Source: Cronobacter dublinensis subsp. dublinensis LMG 23823 (GTDB lineage: Bacteria; Pseudomonadota; Gammaproteobacteria; Enterobacterales; Enterobacteriaceae). From it: a stretch of 64,000 nt of DNA. The notes beneath the pieces were generated by a model, which saw nothing but the letters and a program-made list of their open reading frames with translations, did not search any database and was not told the origin of the DNA. The stretch lies in NCBI RefSeq assembly GCF_001277235.1, contig NZ_CP012266.1, positions 682,001-746,000 of the forward strand, read 5' to 3'. This document shows positions 1-9,425 of this stretch, in pieces; the stretch's first letter is position 1, and each line of letters starts with the position of its first letter. A program made the position numbers and the translations under genes.

Positions 1-23
1 AAAGAAAATATGACACGCAGCAT

Positions 24-1175
24 ATGATTTTTATTTTCAGTGGGTTTGGGGGGGCCGGTATGTTTACGTATGATTTTGCCAACGCTCTCCAGGATTGTCC
101 GTCGCATGTCGTGTGGATCAAAGACGATTTTAATAACGCCTGCACCTATTACCTGTGTCAGAACAACGATTTTAGCGTCGAGCAGACGGTGATCGCGTTT
201 ATTGAGATGATGCTGGCGCGCTATGACCTTGATAAAACGCAGTGTACGCTGGCCGGATTCTCGAAAGGCGGTAGCGCGGCGCTGTGGTATGGCCTTAAAT
301 ACGGCTTTAAAAATATAGTTTCGACGGTGCCGCAGTTTCATATCGGCAGCTATGCAAAAAACCACTGGCCCGACGTTTTTACGCATATGACTGGCGACGA
401 GAGTGAGGCGTCTGCGCATCGCCTGGATACGCTATTGCCGTGCCAGTTAAACAGCGACACCGCGCTTGATAAAAATATCTACCTGTTAACCTCCGAAGCC
501 GACTGCCAGTATGAAACTGAAGTAAAACCCTATATTCCTGCCTTCAGGAAATACCAAAACTTTAATCTGTTTATGGCGCAGTCGATGCTTATCAGAGAGC
601 ATAATCAGGTCACGTCATATCATGTGCCTCTACTGTTAGGGATTTTCTATGCGCTTTCTCAGGGTGCGGTTCCGCGCTACGGCGAATGTGTCCTGACGGC
701 GGATAATCGTGTGCTGCCACGCCCGATTAAACCTGAGCCGGTGGCGGTGCTGAAAAAGGTCGCTGTTAATGGCGCGCGGCTGTTCCCGGAGGGCGTGGCG
801 GTGCTGAAAGGGCTGAGCTGCGCGGAGTATCAGGATATTCAGGTTGATCTGGTATGCAAAAAAGACGGCTTTGAAGAGGTGTTTCGCATCGCGAAAGCCC
901 ACCGCGCCATTCTCACCCGCCAGCTCTACGAGGAAGGCTTTGTGAATTATGACAAAGGCTGGTTCTGTACGGCGCGCTATGAAGGCCTTTCGCTGGCGTC
1001 CTTGCCCATCGGTACGTATCAGCTGTGGCTGGATATTACCTGCCAGCAGGTCTGGGCGCGTAAAGCGCTGGAAACCGACCCTGCGCTGGCAAACCGCGTG
1101 CTGGCTACCAGCGAGGCGCTGGAGGTATTCAGCGAAGATAACCGCGTGTATCTCACCCGTAAAGCGAGTTTATAA
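24..1175 (+). CDS. Putative capsule-locus alpha/beta-hydrolase-like protein (XcbB/CpsF/Asp2-like)
   Basis: This 383-residue protein has a hydrophobic first strand followed by a Gly-rich turn (residues 1-12) and a nucleophile-elbow-like motif GFSKGG with Ser80, as in alpha/beta hydrolase-fold proteins of the XcbB/CpsF and Asp2 type. The C-terminal part, from about residue 230, looks like a separate beta-rich domain. It lies next to kpsS and converges on it; the two stop codons overlap by 6 nt and no terminator separates them. In group 2 capsule loci the serotype-specific genes converge on region 1 in this way, so this is probably the last gene of that region and may act in polymer modification or synthesis. 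The ATG at 24 has no clear ribosome-binding site, and the frame stays open to the left edge of the window, so the gene may begin further upstream. The exact function is not known. Confidence 0.6.
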   Translation: MIFIFSGFGGAGMFTYDFANALQDCPSHVVWIKDDFNNACTYYLCQNNDFSVEQTVIAFIEMMLARYDLDKTQCTLAGFSKGGSAALWYGLKYGFKNIVSTVPQFHIGSYAKNHWPDVFTHMTGDESEASAHRLDTLLPCQLNSDTALDKNIYLLTSEADCQYETEVKPYIPAFRKYQNFNLFMAQSMLIREHNQVTSYHVPLLLGIFYALSQGAVPRYGECVLTADNRVLPRPIKPEPVAVLKKVAVNGARLFPEGVAVLKGLSCAEYQDIQVDLVCKKDGFEEVFRIAKAHRAILTRQLYEEGFVNYDKGWFCTARYEGLSLASLPIGTYQLWLDITCQQVWARKALETDPALANRVLATSEALEVFSEDNRVYLTRKASL

Positions 1176-2366
1176 CCCGCTGAAAGGGTTTTCCCGGCTG
1201 TAAAAGACGGTGTTGATTTGGGTACAGCGCATCAGATAGCAGCGAAACGCTGAAAACAAGCGGTGGTCCGGGCGAAAGGGCGCGCGCCAGAACGCGTCCA
1301 GCGCGCCCTGAAACGTGATCCCGTCGATGTCATACAGTGCGCTGCCCATTACTTTCAATGGCTTATTGTGGATAAGCGCGGAGATCCCTGCGGTGCTGTT
1401 GATGGTCACGACCCCCGCTGTATTGCTGAGCAGTTCGGGCAGCGGAACATCGTGGACGTAAATCACCCGCTCGCCGACGCCATAACGTGCGCTCAGCGCA
1501 TTGATAAACGCGCGGTAATTGCGATGCCCGCGATCCATCGGATGGTGCTTGATGACCAGCATCCGCGATGGTGGGGCATGGCGCGCAAACGAGCCAAGCG
1601 TCTCTGCAATAAACGCTCGCATGTCGTGATAACCGCTGTGGCACCGCAGCTGGCTGTCGTTGAAGACCTGCAGGATCGCCAGAAAGTAGCGCCCGCGGTA
1701 GCGCGTCGCAAGCGCGCGGCGGAGTCTGTGCTCCGTGGCGCGATACCAGAACTTACGCGCTGCGGCGAGCGTCCAGCATGCGCCTTCATACCAGGGGGAA
1801 AAGCATTTGTGGTGCCGGTAGCGCGCAAACGCGCGTTGATGGTAGCAGCCCATCAGATAATACCAGGCCGCGTGGCCGATGCGCCGTAAGGTGGAAGGCG
1901 CGATGCGCTTAACGTCCGGCGCGTGCTGCGCAGGCAAACCCCGATAAAACGCCGCCTCGCGCGGCAGGTCGGAGAACCCGTTGACGCCATTCTCTTCAAG
2001 CGTGATAAAACACGGACGCAAATAGCCCTCTTCAAACACCAGAAAACGGATCCCCTGCGCCTGCGCCCAGCGGCGGGCAGCCTGATGCAGCGGTCGACAG
2101 TCGCCAAAACAGACCAGCGTATCAAATGGCCAGTCGCCGCGCGTCGCGCCAAGCCACGTGCCGAAATCGTCCGGCACTCCCCGGTACGCCAGGCTTTTCC
2201 CTTTGCGGGCGTAGAACTGGTCGCCGCCGTTAAACACCACCTGTCGCGCTTCGCGGCCTTTGCTCTCTAACCAGTCGCCGAGATGGCGGAAAAACGGCCC
2301 CATCGGCCCCTGCAATAGCAGGTATTTCTGGCCGGAAAGCAGAGTGTCAAGGGCGCTGCGGATCAC
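1170..2366 (-). CDS. kpsS: Capsule export region 1 protein KpsS (Kdo transferase)
   Basis: The 398-residue protein matches KpsS, which works with KpsC at the cytoplasmic face of the inner membrane to build the poly-Kdo linker on phosphatidylglycerol that anchors group 2 capsules. Visible features are the N-terminal LLLQGPMGPFF stretch, the FEEGYLRP motif and a C-terminal INSTAG motif, all typical of this family. The start is GTG at 2366, only 6 nt beyond the kpsC stop; there is no strong Shine-Dalgarno sequence, so translational coupling to kpsC is likely. Length is close to the usual 390 residues. It is the last gene of the leftward kpsEDCS operon. Confidence 0.93.
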   Translation of the reverse strand: MIRSALDTLLSGQKYLLLQGPMGPFFRHLGDWLESKGREARQVVFNGGDQFYARKGKSLAYRGVPDDFGTWLGATRGDWPFDTLVCFGDCRPLHQAARRWAQAQGIRFLVFEEGYLRPCFITLEENGVNGFSDLPREAAFYRGLPAQHAPDVKRIAPSTLRRIGHAAWYYLMGCYHQRAFARYRHHKCFSPWYEGACWTLAAARKFWYRATEHRLRRALATRYRGRYFLAILQVFNDSQLRCHSGYHDMRAFIAETLGSFARHAPPSRMLVIKHHPMDRGHRNYRAFINALSARYGVGERVIYVHDVPLPELLSNTAGVVTINSTAGISALIHNKPLKVMGSALYDIDGITFQGALDAFWRAPFRPDHRLFSAFRCYLMRCTQINTVFYSRENPFSGL

Positions 2367-2372
2367 AGGAGG

Positions 2373-4415
2373 TTACCGCGCGCCCAGAAAAGCGTGAATG
2401 AGGTGGCGGGCTTTGTTCACAAGAGGCGTAAGCCTTTTGCGCCGGGCGGTAAGCGCGCCGCGGCGTATCGGCGAGGCGCTCAGGAGCATGACGGCGTCTT
2501 CCGCGCTCATCGGCGTTTTCCGCGTCGGGTGCAGGTAGAAGGGGTAATCGATAAGCGTCGTGTGGATAAGCGCATTCAGCGTAAGCCGCCGGGTGCGGCG
2601 CGGGCAGGTATATTCATCGTGCGTCAGGCCCCATCCGGCGTAAAACGGCATGCCGTAGCAATACACCGTTTTGCCGCGCAGCAGCGCTTCAAAACCGGTG
2701 AGTGAGGTGAGGGTGTGTACTTCATCGACCTGGTCGAGCACGCTTGTGATGTCAGCCTGTGTGGCGAGGCAGTCCGCCCAGCGCAGCGCGTTTTTGCCGT
2801 CGGGCTCTCCGGCACGGTTGCCTGCGACGACATCCGGATGCGGTTTGAAGACGATATACGCCTGCGGGTTTCTGGCGCGCACGAGGCGCAGCAGCGCGGT
2901 AACGGTCTGAATGTGCTGCGCGCCGCCGCTGAGCGAGGCGTCATTGCTCACCTGTCCTGGCACCAGCAGAACGCGTCGGCCTCTGGCTTCGCCGGGCAGC
3001 CGCCACGCGGTGCCCGCGTTGTATTTGCTCACGCCGCTTTCGACAATATGCTGGCGCAAACGCTCAGCGCGGGCGGCCTGATCAGGCGTCAGGCTCACGG
3101 CGTTAAGGGCATCTTCCAGATCGCTTGCACGGGTGGCGTCGTAGTAAATGCCGCGTTTATCCAGCACCAGCGACAGCGGCGCATGGAGATCCGAACCCAG
3201 CCCCACCGAGCGCAGAAAGCCGTCTTCCATGCGCCAGACGGCCATCCCGCGCGCCTGTGCGATGGCCTGCCAGCGCGCTTCGCCCGCGGTTCCCCAGACG
3301 ACGCAGGCGTGAGCCGCCGGGGGGACGCGTGAAAAACACAGGCGGTTATCCGCCGTGGCGAGAAACGGCTTCAGAATGCTGCGTTTCCAGAACGACAGTC
3401 CCGGCGCCCACAGCGTGCCGCGCAGCGCCAGTTGATGACGGCGGTAGAGCCTCAGGTATTCCAGGACGTCAAACAGCGTGCCGGGCTCGTTTGTTTGCGG
3501 GTTCAGGTAGCGCGCGTAGCGTAAATAGGCCGCGCTCACCAGCGCAAGCAGGGGCGCGCTACCGCGACGGGCCGCCAGCGCCTGCGCCGCCGGATGGCGG
3601 TCGTCCGTCAGCCCCCATCCGGCATACCAGGGTTGCCCGAAGCAGACTACCGGTTTGCCTGCCATCAATGCTTCAAAACCATAGTGCGAGGTGACGGTGT
3701 AGACGCGCGCCACGTGACGCAGCAGCGACTGCGGGCTGGCATCCTGCGCGATCGGCCGCAGGCGGGCGTCAGGCGGCAGGTCGCCCAGGTAGCCGCGCTT
3801 GTTGCCGTGCAAGACGTCCGGATGCGTTTTGACCCAGATTTCGGCATCCGGGTTTTCGGCGCGGGCGACCTCCAGCATCAGCCGGAACGACGCCGCGCTG
3901 GCGTTACCAAACGTGACGGACATATCGCCCTGCGTTTGATCCACTACCAGCACCGCGCGGGCTGCGGGCGCGCCGTCAAAGGGCGGGGCGTGGTTATATT
4001 TCGCCAGATCGCCCTGCACAATAAGCCGCATCGCCTCCTGCGCCTGGGCGCTGAGCGCGGCGTTGCCGTGCGTATCCTGAATCAGCGTTTCCAGCGCACT
4101 TGGACGGCTGGCGTCGTAGTAAATCCCCTTGTCATCCATCACCAGCGAGAGCGGCGGATAACCCTGCGCCGCCGGGCCGGGTGAGCGGATAAAGCCCTCT
4201 TCGAGACGAATAACCGGTAGCCCCGCTTCGCGAGCGCGGGCAACAGCTGCCGCCGCGCTGGGGCGGTTGCCCCAGACGGCAATGGCGCCTACCTCCGCCG
4301 GGATCGCACGGCGCAACGCGAGTTTGCGGCACGGCACCTGCAGCAGCCGGGCTAAACCCGGAATGCGCCAGATACCCGGTGAGAAAATCCCGAGGACCGT
4401 GGTATTCATCATCAC
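2373..4415 (-). CDS. kpsC: Capsule linker dual Kdo transferase KpsC
   Basis: This 680-residue protein has two homologous halves, each with the motifs RLEEGFIRS/RMEDGFLRS, SLVxDxxGIYYDA and GFEAL, characteristic of the KpsC double glycosyltransferase that extends the beta-Kdo linker of group 2 capsule glycolipids. The N module spans roughly residues 1-320 and the C module 340-650. A basic C-terminal tail (TARRKR and following) may help membrane association. Its start overlaps the kpsD stop by 4 nt (ATGA). The annotated start has three Met codons in a row, so the true first residue could be any of them. In E. coli kpsU lies between kpsD and kpsC; it is absent here. Confidence 0.95.
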   Translation of the reverse strand: MMMNTTVLGIFSPGIWRIPGLARLLQVPCRKLALRRAIPAEVGAIAVWGNRPSAAAAVARAREAGLPVIRLEEGFIRSPGPAAQGYPPLSLVMDDKGIYYDASRPSALETLIQDTHGNAALSAQAQEAMRLIVQGDLAKYNHAPPFDGAPAARAVLVVDQTQGDMSVTFGNASAASFRLMLEVARAENPDAEIWVKTHPDVLHGNKRGYLGDLPPDARLRPIAQDASPQSLLRHVARVYTVTSHYGFEALMAGKPVVCFGQPWYAGWGLTDDRHPAAQALAARRGSAPLLALVSAAYLRYARYLNPQTNEPGTLFDVLEYLRLYRRHQLALRGTLWAPGLSFWKRSILKPFLATADNRLCFSRVPPAAHACVVWGTAGEARWQAIAQARGMAVWRMEDGFLRSVGLGSDLHAPLSLVLDKRGIYYDATRASDLEDALNAVSLTPDQAARAERLRQHIVESGVSKYNAGTAWRLPGEARGRRVLLVPGQVSNDASLSGGAQHIQTVTALLRLVRARNPQAYIVFKPHPDVVAGNRAGEPDGKNALRWADCLATQADITSVLDQVDEVHTLTSLTGFEALLRGKTVYCYGMPFYAGWGLTHDEYTCPRRTRRLTLNALIHTTLIDYPFYLHPTRKTPMSAEDAVMLLSASPIRRGALTARRKRLTPLVNKARHLIHAFLGAR

Positions 4416-6076
4416 AGCGTCAGGATGACTTTCGCCGCGACGGCGAGCTGGTAGAGGATGGTCGAAATACCGCGTGTGACTTCGATATTCTTCGACTCAT
4501 ACTTCGGCAGCACCATCAGCTCGTCGCCAGGCTGCATATCATCCACCTCTTCGGCATCGAGCGCCGCGCCGTTCTGGCGGATGACAATCACTTTCGCGCC
4601 GCTGGCTTTCTGGGTCATGCCGCCGCATTTGGCGATGTAATCTTCCGGATCGAGCCCTTTTTCCCAGGTGACGGCGTTGGGGAACAGCACTTCGCCATGC
4701 ACCATCACCAGCGAGGTTTTCTCCGGAATGGTAATGACGTCGCCATCTTCCAGCAGCACCGAATCGAGGTTGTTTTCGCTCAGCACCACTTCACCCTGCG
4801 GCACGACGGTGCGGGCTTTCGCCACAAAGCGGCTCACCAGCTGCGCCTCCTGCATACGCAGGCGTGACTCTTCCTGCGTCGAGGATTGCGCCGACAGCGA
4901 CGCCTGCTCCAGTTTTTGCAGCGACAGGTCGAGCATCTCTTTCTGGCGCAGCGCGACCGAGCGGCGATAAAGCTTAATGGCGTTGAGTTGCGACATGCTG
5001 TTGGGGCGCAGCTTCGCCAACACCTGGCGCATCGTGGCGCCGTATGGCAGCACCATCGCATGTTCGCCGGAGTGCGCGCCTTCCACGCGTACCTGAATGG
5101 TGCCGGTGTAGCGGTCGGAGCTCACCACCATTCTGTCGCCATCCTGAAGCGTGCGGCTGGCCGCCTCGCTAATCGGGAAATATTCGCTCTGTTTCATCGC
5201 GCCCTGCTGGCGCACCAGCGTGATGTGCGTCGCGCCCGGTCTGGGGCGCGCCCAGCGCAGCGCCTCGGAAACCGGCATCCGTTCGTCGGTGAATTCAAAG
5301 TCATAGCTGTTAAACACGTCGCCTTCGACGCCGAACGTGTGCTGGCGAGGCCCGACGATAATAGTGTCGCCATCGGCGAACTGCGACAGGCTGAGGCTGC
5401 CGTTGAGCAGGAAATCATACAGATTCACATGCGAGCGCGTTTTCGCGCCGCGCTTGACGGTGATGTCGACATAGCTGCCGCGCTCGCTGTCCACGCCGCC
5501 CGCTTTGCTGAGATAGGAGAGCAGCGAATCGGACGCCACGCCGCCGTAAAGGCCTGGCGTGCGCACGTAGCCGGTGACAAACACCTTGACTGGCTGCGCC
5601 TGCAACAGCGAGGCGTAAACATTGACGTTGGACTGATACACCTCTTTCACGCGCATGATAACCAGCGTGTTGAGCTGGCTGTTGGTGACGCCTGCCACCT
5701 TTAGCGGGCCGACATTCGGCAGAAAAATATTGCCTTTCGGGTCGACGGTCAGCGTGCCGTCATAGGTGAACGCGCCCCACAGGCGCACCTGAATGGTGTC
5801 GCCGAGGCCAATCACATAGTTCGGGTTAAAGGCGATGCTGGCGCCGCCCTCGGCGCCGGGCGAGGTAAAGAGCTGCGCGCCGAACATGCGGCTCATCACG
5901 GCAGCGGGCGCGGGCGGCGGGGTGTTATCGAAACCGTCTGCGCTAACCGGTGCCGACGCCGTGGGCGTGAGGATCGGCGCCGCGCCGGTCAGCGCCGGGT
6001 CGGCAGTTACATCGAGCGCGCTGGCGCTGGCCGTCAGACAGAAAAAGATCAGTGAGGCGGATGAAACGTTTTTCAT
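4412..6076 (-). CDS. kpsD: Polysaccharide export protein KpsD
   Basis: KpsD is the periplasmic/outer-membrane component of the group 2 capsule export channel (OPX family). I choose ATG at 6076, giving 554 residues, because it is preceded by a GAGAGAG ribosome-binding sequence and begins a good signal peptide (MKNVSSASLIFFCLTASASA). An in-frame upstream start at 6124 would add 16 non-signal residues. The mature protein shows the polysaccharide-export core (YVIGLGDTIQVRLWGAF and following, about residues 85-165) and later SLBB-type repeats (for example VFVTGYVRTPGLY and VMVHGEVLFPNAV). Its length agrees with E. coli KpsD, about 558 residues. It lies 28 nt downstream of kpsE. Confidence 0.95.
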   Translation of the reverse strand: MKNVSSASLIFFCLTASASALDVTADPALTGAAPILTPTASAPVSADGFDNTPPPAPAAVMSRMFGAQLFTSPGAEGGASIAFNPNYVIGLGDTIQVRLWGAFTYDGTLTVDPKGNIFLPNVGPLKVAGVTNSQLNTLVIMRVKEVYQSNVNVYASLLQAQPVKVFVTGYVRTPGLYGGVASDSLLSYLSKAGGVDSERGSYVDITVKRGAKTRSHVNLYDFLLNGSLSLSQFADGDTIIVGPRQHTFGVEGDVFNSYDFEFTDERMPVSEALRWARPRPGATHITLVRQQGAMKQSEYFPISEAASRTLQDGDRMVVSSDRYTGTIQVRVEGAHSGEHAMVLPYGATMRQVLAKLRPNSMSQLNAIKLYRRSVALRQKEMLDLSLQKLEQASLSAQSSTQEESRLRMQEAQLVSRFVAKARTVVPQGEVVLSENNLDSVLLEDGDVITIPEKTSLVMVHGEVLFPNAVTWEKGLDPEDYIAKCGGMTQKASGAKVIVIRQNGAALDAEEVDDMQPGDELMVLPKYESKNIEVTRGISTILYQLAVAAKVILTL

Positions 6077-6104
6077 AACTCTCTCAGGGGTTAAAGCAGC
6101 AGGG

Positions 6105-7253
6105 TTACACGCGGTGATCGTCAATAATCGCCAGCAACAGTTTGAGCGTGCCGAACAGCAGGCTGCAGATCAGCAGTCCGCAGGCCAGCAGGTAGAGTGT
6201 CTCGGGGTAGCGCGACTCTTCCGCCAGCTGGGGGGAGCTGATGACCGACAGGCTTTTCAGCTTGCGGGCCGCCTCCACGCGCGTTTTTTCGATAGCCGTC
6301 AGGGCGAGCTGGTAGAGATCGGTGTCGAACGTCACCCGTGATTTCAGTTCGTCGAAGTCCGCCGCTACGCGGTTAAGCCGGTTGCCTTCCGGGGCCGTAA
6401 TGCTGTTTTTTTCTTTGTCTATCTGAGCGTTGATGGAGGCGAGCGTGTTTTTGGTGGTCACCACTGGCGGCGCGTCTTCGCGCAGATAGGTCAGCAGCGT
6501 GCGCAATTCGGTTTCAAGGCGGATCTTTTGCTCGGTCAGGTTGTTAACCGCCGAGCTCGCCGCGACAGCGGAGGCCTGCGGATCCAGCATCTGGTTACGG
6601 TTCTGAAAGGCGAGCAGCGCGCTTTTGCTGGCGTCCAGCCGCTGGCGGGCTTTTTCCAGTTCGCCTTCGGCAAACGCCTGCTGATCGCGCGCTATCTGGT
6701 GCGAAAGCTCGTTGATAAAGCGCTCGGACTCTTTCAGCACCGCCTGGTTAAAGCGCAGCGCGAACTGCGGCGTGAAGCCCTGGGTTTCGATAGTCAGCAA
6801 GCCATTTTTATTGTCGTAACGGATGGCGATGCGGTGGCGGTAGTAATCGAGAAACTCTTCGGCGGTCGCGTTAGCGCTGAGGTGATAGAAGAGATCCAGC
6901 CCGCTTGCGCCAAACGCCTTTTTAAAATCGAGCTGGCGGTCGAGCGTTTTTAGCAGATCCGGCGAGTGCAGGTACTCTTTGAGATAAAGCGCGTCCTCGG
7001 CGGAGCTCGGGTTAGCCGCCCCCATCAGCAGACCGATGTTCAGGCTGCCGCTCTCGATATCGCTGGCGCGCTTGATGACCACCTGCGATTCGCTGACATA
7101 GCGCGGCTGGCTGAAAATCAGCAGGTAAACGGCCAGCAGCAGCATCGGCGCGCCAATAAGGATTTTCGCGCTATGGCACTGAAAGACGCGCACGCCGCGG
7201 GAAATATCCCGTTGCCGCATTCCTGCTAAAAAGAGCTTTATTTTATTGAGCAC
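6105..7253 (-). CDS. kpsE: Capsule export inner-membrane protein KpsE (GTG start proposed)
   Basis: KpsE is the polysaccharide co-polymerase that links the KpsMT transporter to KpsD. It has an N-terminal membrane segment (about residues 30-47), the conserved YVSESQVVIKR stretch after it, a long periplasmic coiled coil with QRLDASKSALLAF, and a C-terminal membrane segment ending in LLLAIIDDHRV. The open frame extends to 7388 (427 residues), but this first part, with an extra hydrophobic stretch, does not resemble KpsE. Starting at the GTG at 7253 gives 382 residues, the usual family length, and begins VLNKIKLFLAGMR, which lines up with the E. coli N-terminus. The ribosome-binding site there is weak, and an ATG at 7220 is the other candidate. 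It heads the kpsEDCS operon. Confidence 0.9.
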   Translation of the reverse strand: MLNKIKLFLAGMRQRDISRGVRVFQCHSAKILIGAPMLLLAVYLLIFSQPRYVSESQVVIKRASDIESGSLNIGLLMGAANPSSAEDALYLKEYLHSPDLLKTLDRQLDFKKAFGASGLDLFYHLSANATAEEFLDYYRHRIAIRYDNKNGLLTIETQGFTPQFALRFNQAVLKESERFINELSHQIARDQQAFAEGELEKARQRLDASKSALLAFQNRNQMLDPQASAVAASSAVNNLTEQKIRLETELRTLLTYLREDAPPVVTTKNTLASINAQIDKEKNSITAPEGNRLNRVAADFDELKSRVTFDTDLYQLALTAIEKTRVEAARKLKSLSVISSPQLAEESRYPETLYLLACGLLICSLLFGTLKLLLAIIDDHRV

Positions 7254-7720
7254 GGTCTGAATACCATTAATTTTATGAATAAATGATAGAAAATTATTTT
7301 TATAAAAAATGTTTTTATGGCTTCCGGCGTTTATTTCTGACATTGCCAGCAGAAATAGCGTTGTCGACAAACATAAAGCGGCCAGCATAGCCGTAAGCCG
7401 CAGCGCGTGTCGTTAGTAACACTAAAAGCGGATTGTCGTTTTTATGTATTGACGGTGAAAATGATGAAAAGCGAGGAGAGATGACGTTAACGACGCGCAG
7501 ATGGTGGTCTGCTTACCCTGACACCGATTCCGTGACATTTTCAGTCCATGAAAATAATAAACGCCAATAATAAGATTTACGGTCGGATGATACCGGATAA
7601 ACCTTATGAAACCCAAAGAGCCAAATATGGTTTATTAATTACCATAATAAGTATGAATGGACAATAAAGTGGCCTTAAATCGGAATTGGGGGCGAGTATA
7701 AATCTTAAGGATAAGCGAGA
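7254..7720. promoter_or_regulatory. Intergenic region upstream of kpsE
   Basis: About 460 bases lie between kpsE and the ettA terminator. The stretch is more AT-rich than its neighbours and should contain the region 1 capsule promoter and a long untranslated leader, as region 1 of E. coli group 2 loci has. I could not pick a convincing -10/-35 pair. A short leftward open frame (7422-7616) has no ribosome-binding site or family resemblance and is not called. Confidence 0.4.
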
Positions 7721-7749
7721 TAAAAAAACGGCCTTCTTGCGAAGGCCGT
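7721..7749 (-). terminator. Rho-independent terminator of ettA
   Basis: Read leftward, an ACGGCCTTC/GAAGGCCGT stem with a 4-nt loop is followed by seven T residues. It begins just beyond the ettA stop codon. Confidence 0.93.
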
Positions 7750-7757
7750 GAATGGAA

Positions 7758-9425
7758 TTACTTGGCGATACGTTTGTATTTGATACGCTTCGGCTCCAGC
7801 GCTTCTGCGCCGAGCGTGCGTTTCTTGTACTCTTCGTATTCGGTGAAGTTACCTTCGAAGAATTCCACTTTGCCCTCATCCTGGTAATCCAGGATATGCG
7901 TGGCGATACGGTCAAGGAACCAGCGGTCGTGCGAGATAACCATCGCGCAGCCCGGGAACTCCAGCAGGGCGTTTTCCAGCGCGCGCAGGGTTTCGATATC
8001 CAGGTCGTTGGTCGGTTCATCGAGCAGCAGCATGTTGCCGCCAACCTGCAGCAGCTTCGCCAGATGCAGACGACCGCGCTCACCACCGGACAACTCGCCG
8101 ACGCGCTTGCCCTGGTCCACACCTTTAAAGTTAAAGCGGCCCACGTAAGCGCGGCTCGGCATCTCGGTGTTGCCGATCTTCATGATATCCAGCCCGCCGG
8201 ACACTTCTTCCCAGACGGTTTTGCTGTTGTCCATCGCGTCACGGAACTGATCGACGGATGCGAGCTTCACGGTGTCGCCAAGCGTGATGGTGCCGCTGTC
8301 CGGCTGTTCCTGCCCGGACATCATGCGAAACAGCGTCGATTTACCCGCGCCGTTCGGACCGATAATGCCGACAATCGCGCCTTTCGGCACGGAGAAGCTC
8401 AGGTCGTCAATCAGCACGCGGTCGCCGTAGGATTTACGCAGGTTGCTGACTTCCACCACTTTATCGCCAAGACGCGGTCCCGGCGGAATAAAGAGTTCGT
8501 TAGTTTCGTTACGTTTCTGGTACTCGGTGCTGTTGAGCTCTTCAAAGCGCGCCAGACGGGCTTTGCCCTTGGACTGACGGCCTTTGGCGCCCTGACGCAC
8601 CCATTCCAGCTCTTTCTCGATAGATTTACGACGCGCCGCTTCCTGAGACGCTTCCTGGGCCAGACGCTGATCTTTCTGCTCAAGCCAGGAGGAGTAGTTG
8701 CCTTCCCACGGAATGCCTTCACCGCGGTCAAGCTCCAGGATCCAGCCCGCGACGTTATCGAGGAAGTAACGGTCGTGGGTAATCGCCACTACGGTGCCTT
8801 CGAAGTCGTGCAGGAAGCGCTCCAGCCATGCCACGGATTCCGCATCCAGGTGGTTGGTTGGTTCGTCGAGCAGCAGCATGTCCGGTTTTTCCAGCAGCAG
8901 GCGGCAGAGCGCCACGCGGCGGCGTTCACCCCCGGAGAGGTTCGCGATTTTCGCGTCCCAGTCCGGCAGACGCAGGGCATCGGCCGCGCGCTCCAGCTGA
9001 ACGTTCAGGTTATGACCGTCATGCGCCTGAATGATTTCTTCATACTTGCCCTGTTGCGCGGCAAGCTTATCGAAGTCGGCATCCGGTTCGGCGTATTTGG
9101 CATACACTTCATCCAGACCTTTCAGCGCGTTAACCACCTCGGACACCGCTTCTTCAACGGATTCGCGAACGGTGTGTTCCAGGTTCAGCTGAGGTTCCTG
9201 CGGCAGGTAGCCGATTTTGATGCCAGGCTGCGGACGGGCTTCACCTTCGATATCTTTATCGATGCCCGCCATGATGCGCAGCAGGGTGGATTTACCGGCG
9301 CCATTCAGGCCCAGCACACCGATTTTGGCGCCAGGGAAAAAGCTCAGAGAGATATTCTTCAGAATGTGTCGCTTCGGCGGAACGACTTTGCCGACGCGAT
9401 GCATGGTGTATACGAATTGAGCCAC
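7758..9425 (-). CDS. ettA: Energy-dependent translational throttle protein EttA (ABC-F)
   Basis: This is a 555-residue ABC-F ATPase, the usual EttA length. It has two nucleotide-binding domains with Walker A motifs GLNGAGKS (about residue 40) and GPNGAGKS (about 355), two LSGGE signature motifs, and Walker B segments LLLDEPTNHLDAES and LLLDEPTNDLDIET. The charged linker between the domains (LEQKDQRLAQEASQEAARRK region) is the P-site tRNA interaction motif. EttA binds the ribosomal E site and gates the first elongation step according to the ATP/ADP ratio. It is transcribed alone, divergently from slt, and ends at a strong terminator. Confidence 0.97.
   Translation of the reverse strand: MAQFVYTMHRVGKVVPPKRHILKNISLSFFPGAKIGVLGLNGAGKSTLLRIMAGIDKDIEGEARPQPGIKIGYLPQEPQLNLEHTVRESVEEAVSEVVNALKGLDEVYAKYAEPDADFDKLAAQQGKYEEIIQAHDGHNLNVQLERAADALRLPDWDAKIANLSGGERRRVALCRLLLEKPDMLLLDEPTNHLDAESVAWLERFLHDFEGTVVAITHDRYFLDNVAGWILELDRGEGIPWEGNYSSWLEQKDQRLAQEASQEAARRKSIEKELEWVRQGAKGRQSKGKARLARFEELNSTEYQKRNETNELFIPPGPRLGDKVVEVSNLRKSYGDRVLIDDLSFSVPKGAIVGIIGPNGAGKSTLFRMMSGQEQPDSGTITLGDTVKLASVDQFRDAMDNSKTVWEEVSGGLDIMKIGNTEMPSRAYVGRFNFKGVDQGKRVGELSGGERGRLHLAKLLQVGGNMLLLDEPTNDLDIETLRALENALLEFPGCAMVISHDRWFLDRIATHILDYQDEGKVEFFEGNFTEYEEYKKRTLGAEALEPKRIKYKRIAK

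Noticed and set aside
7422..7616. 64-codon leftward open frame upstream of kpsE
   Set aside because: No ribosome-binding site, no family resemblance, and it lies where the capsule promoter and leader are expected.
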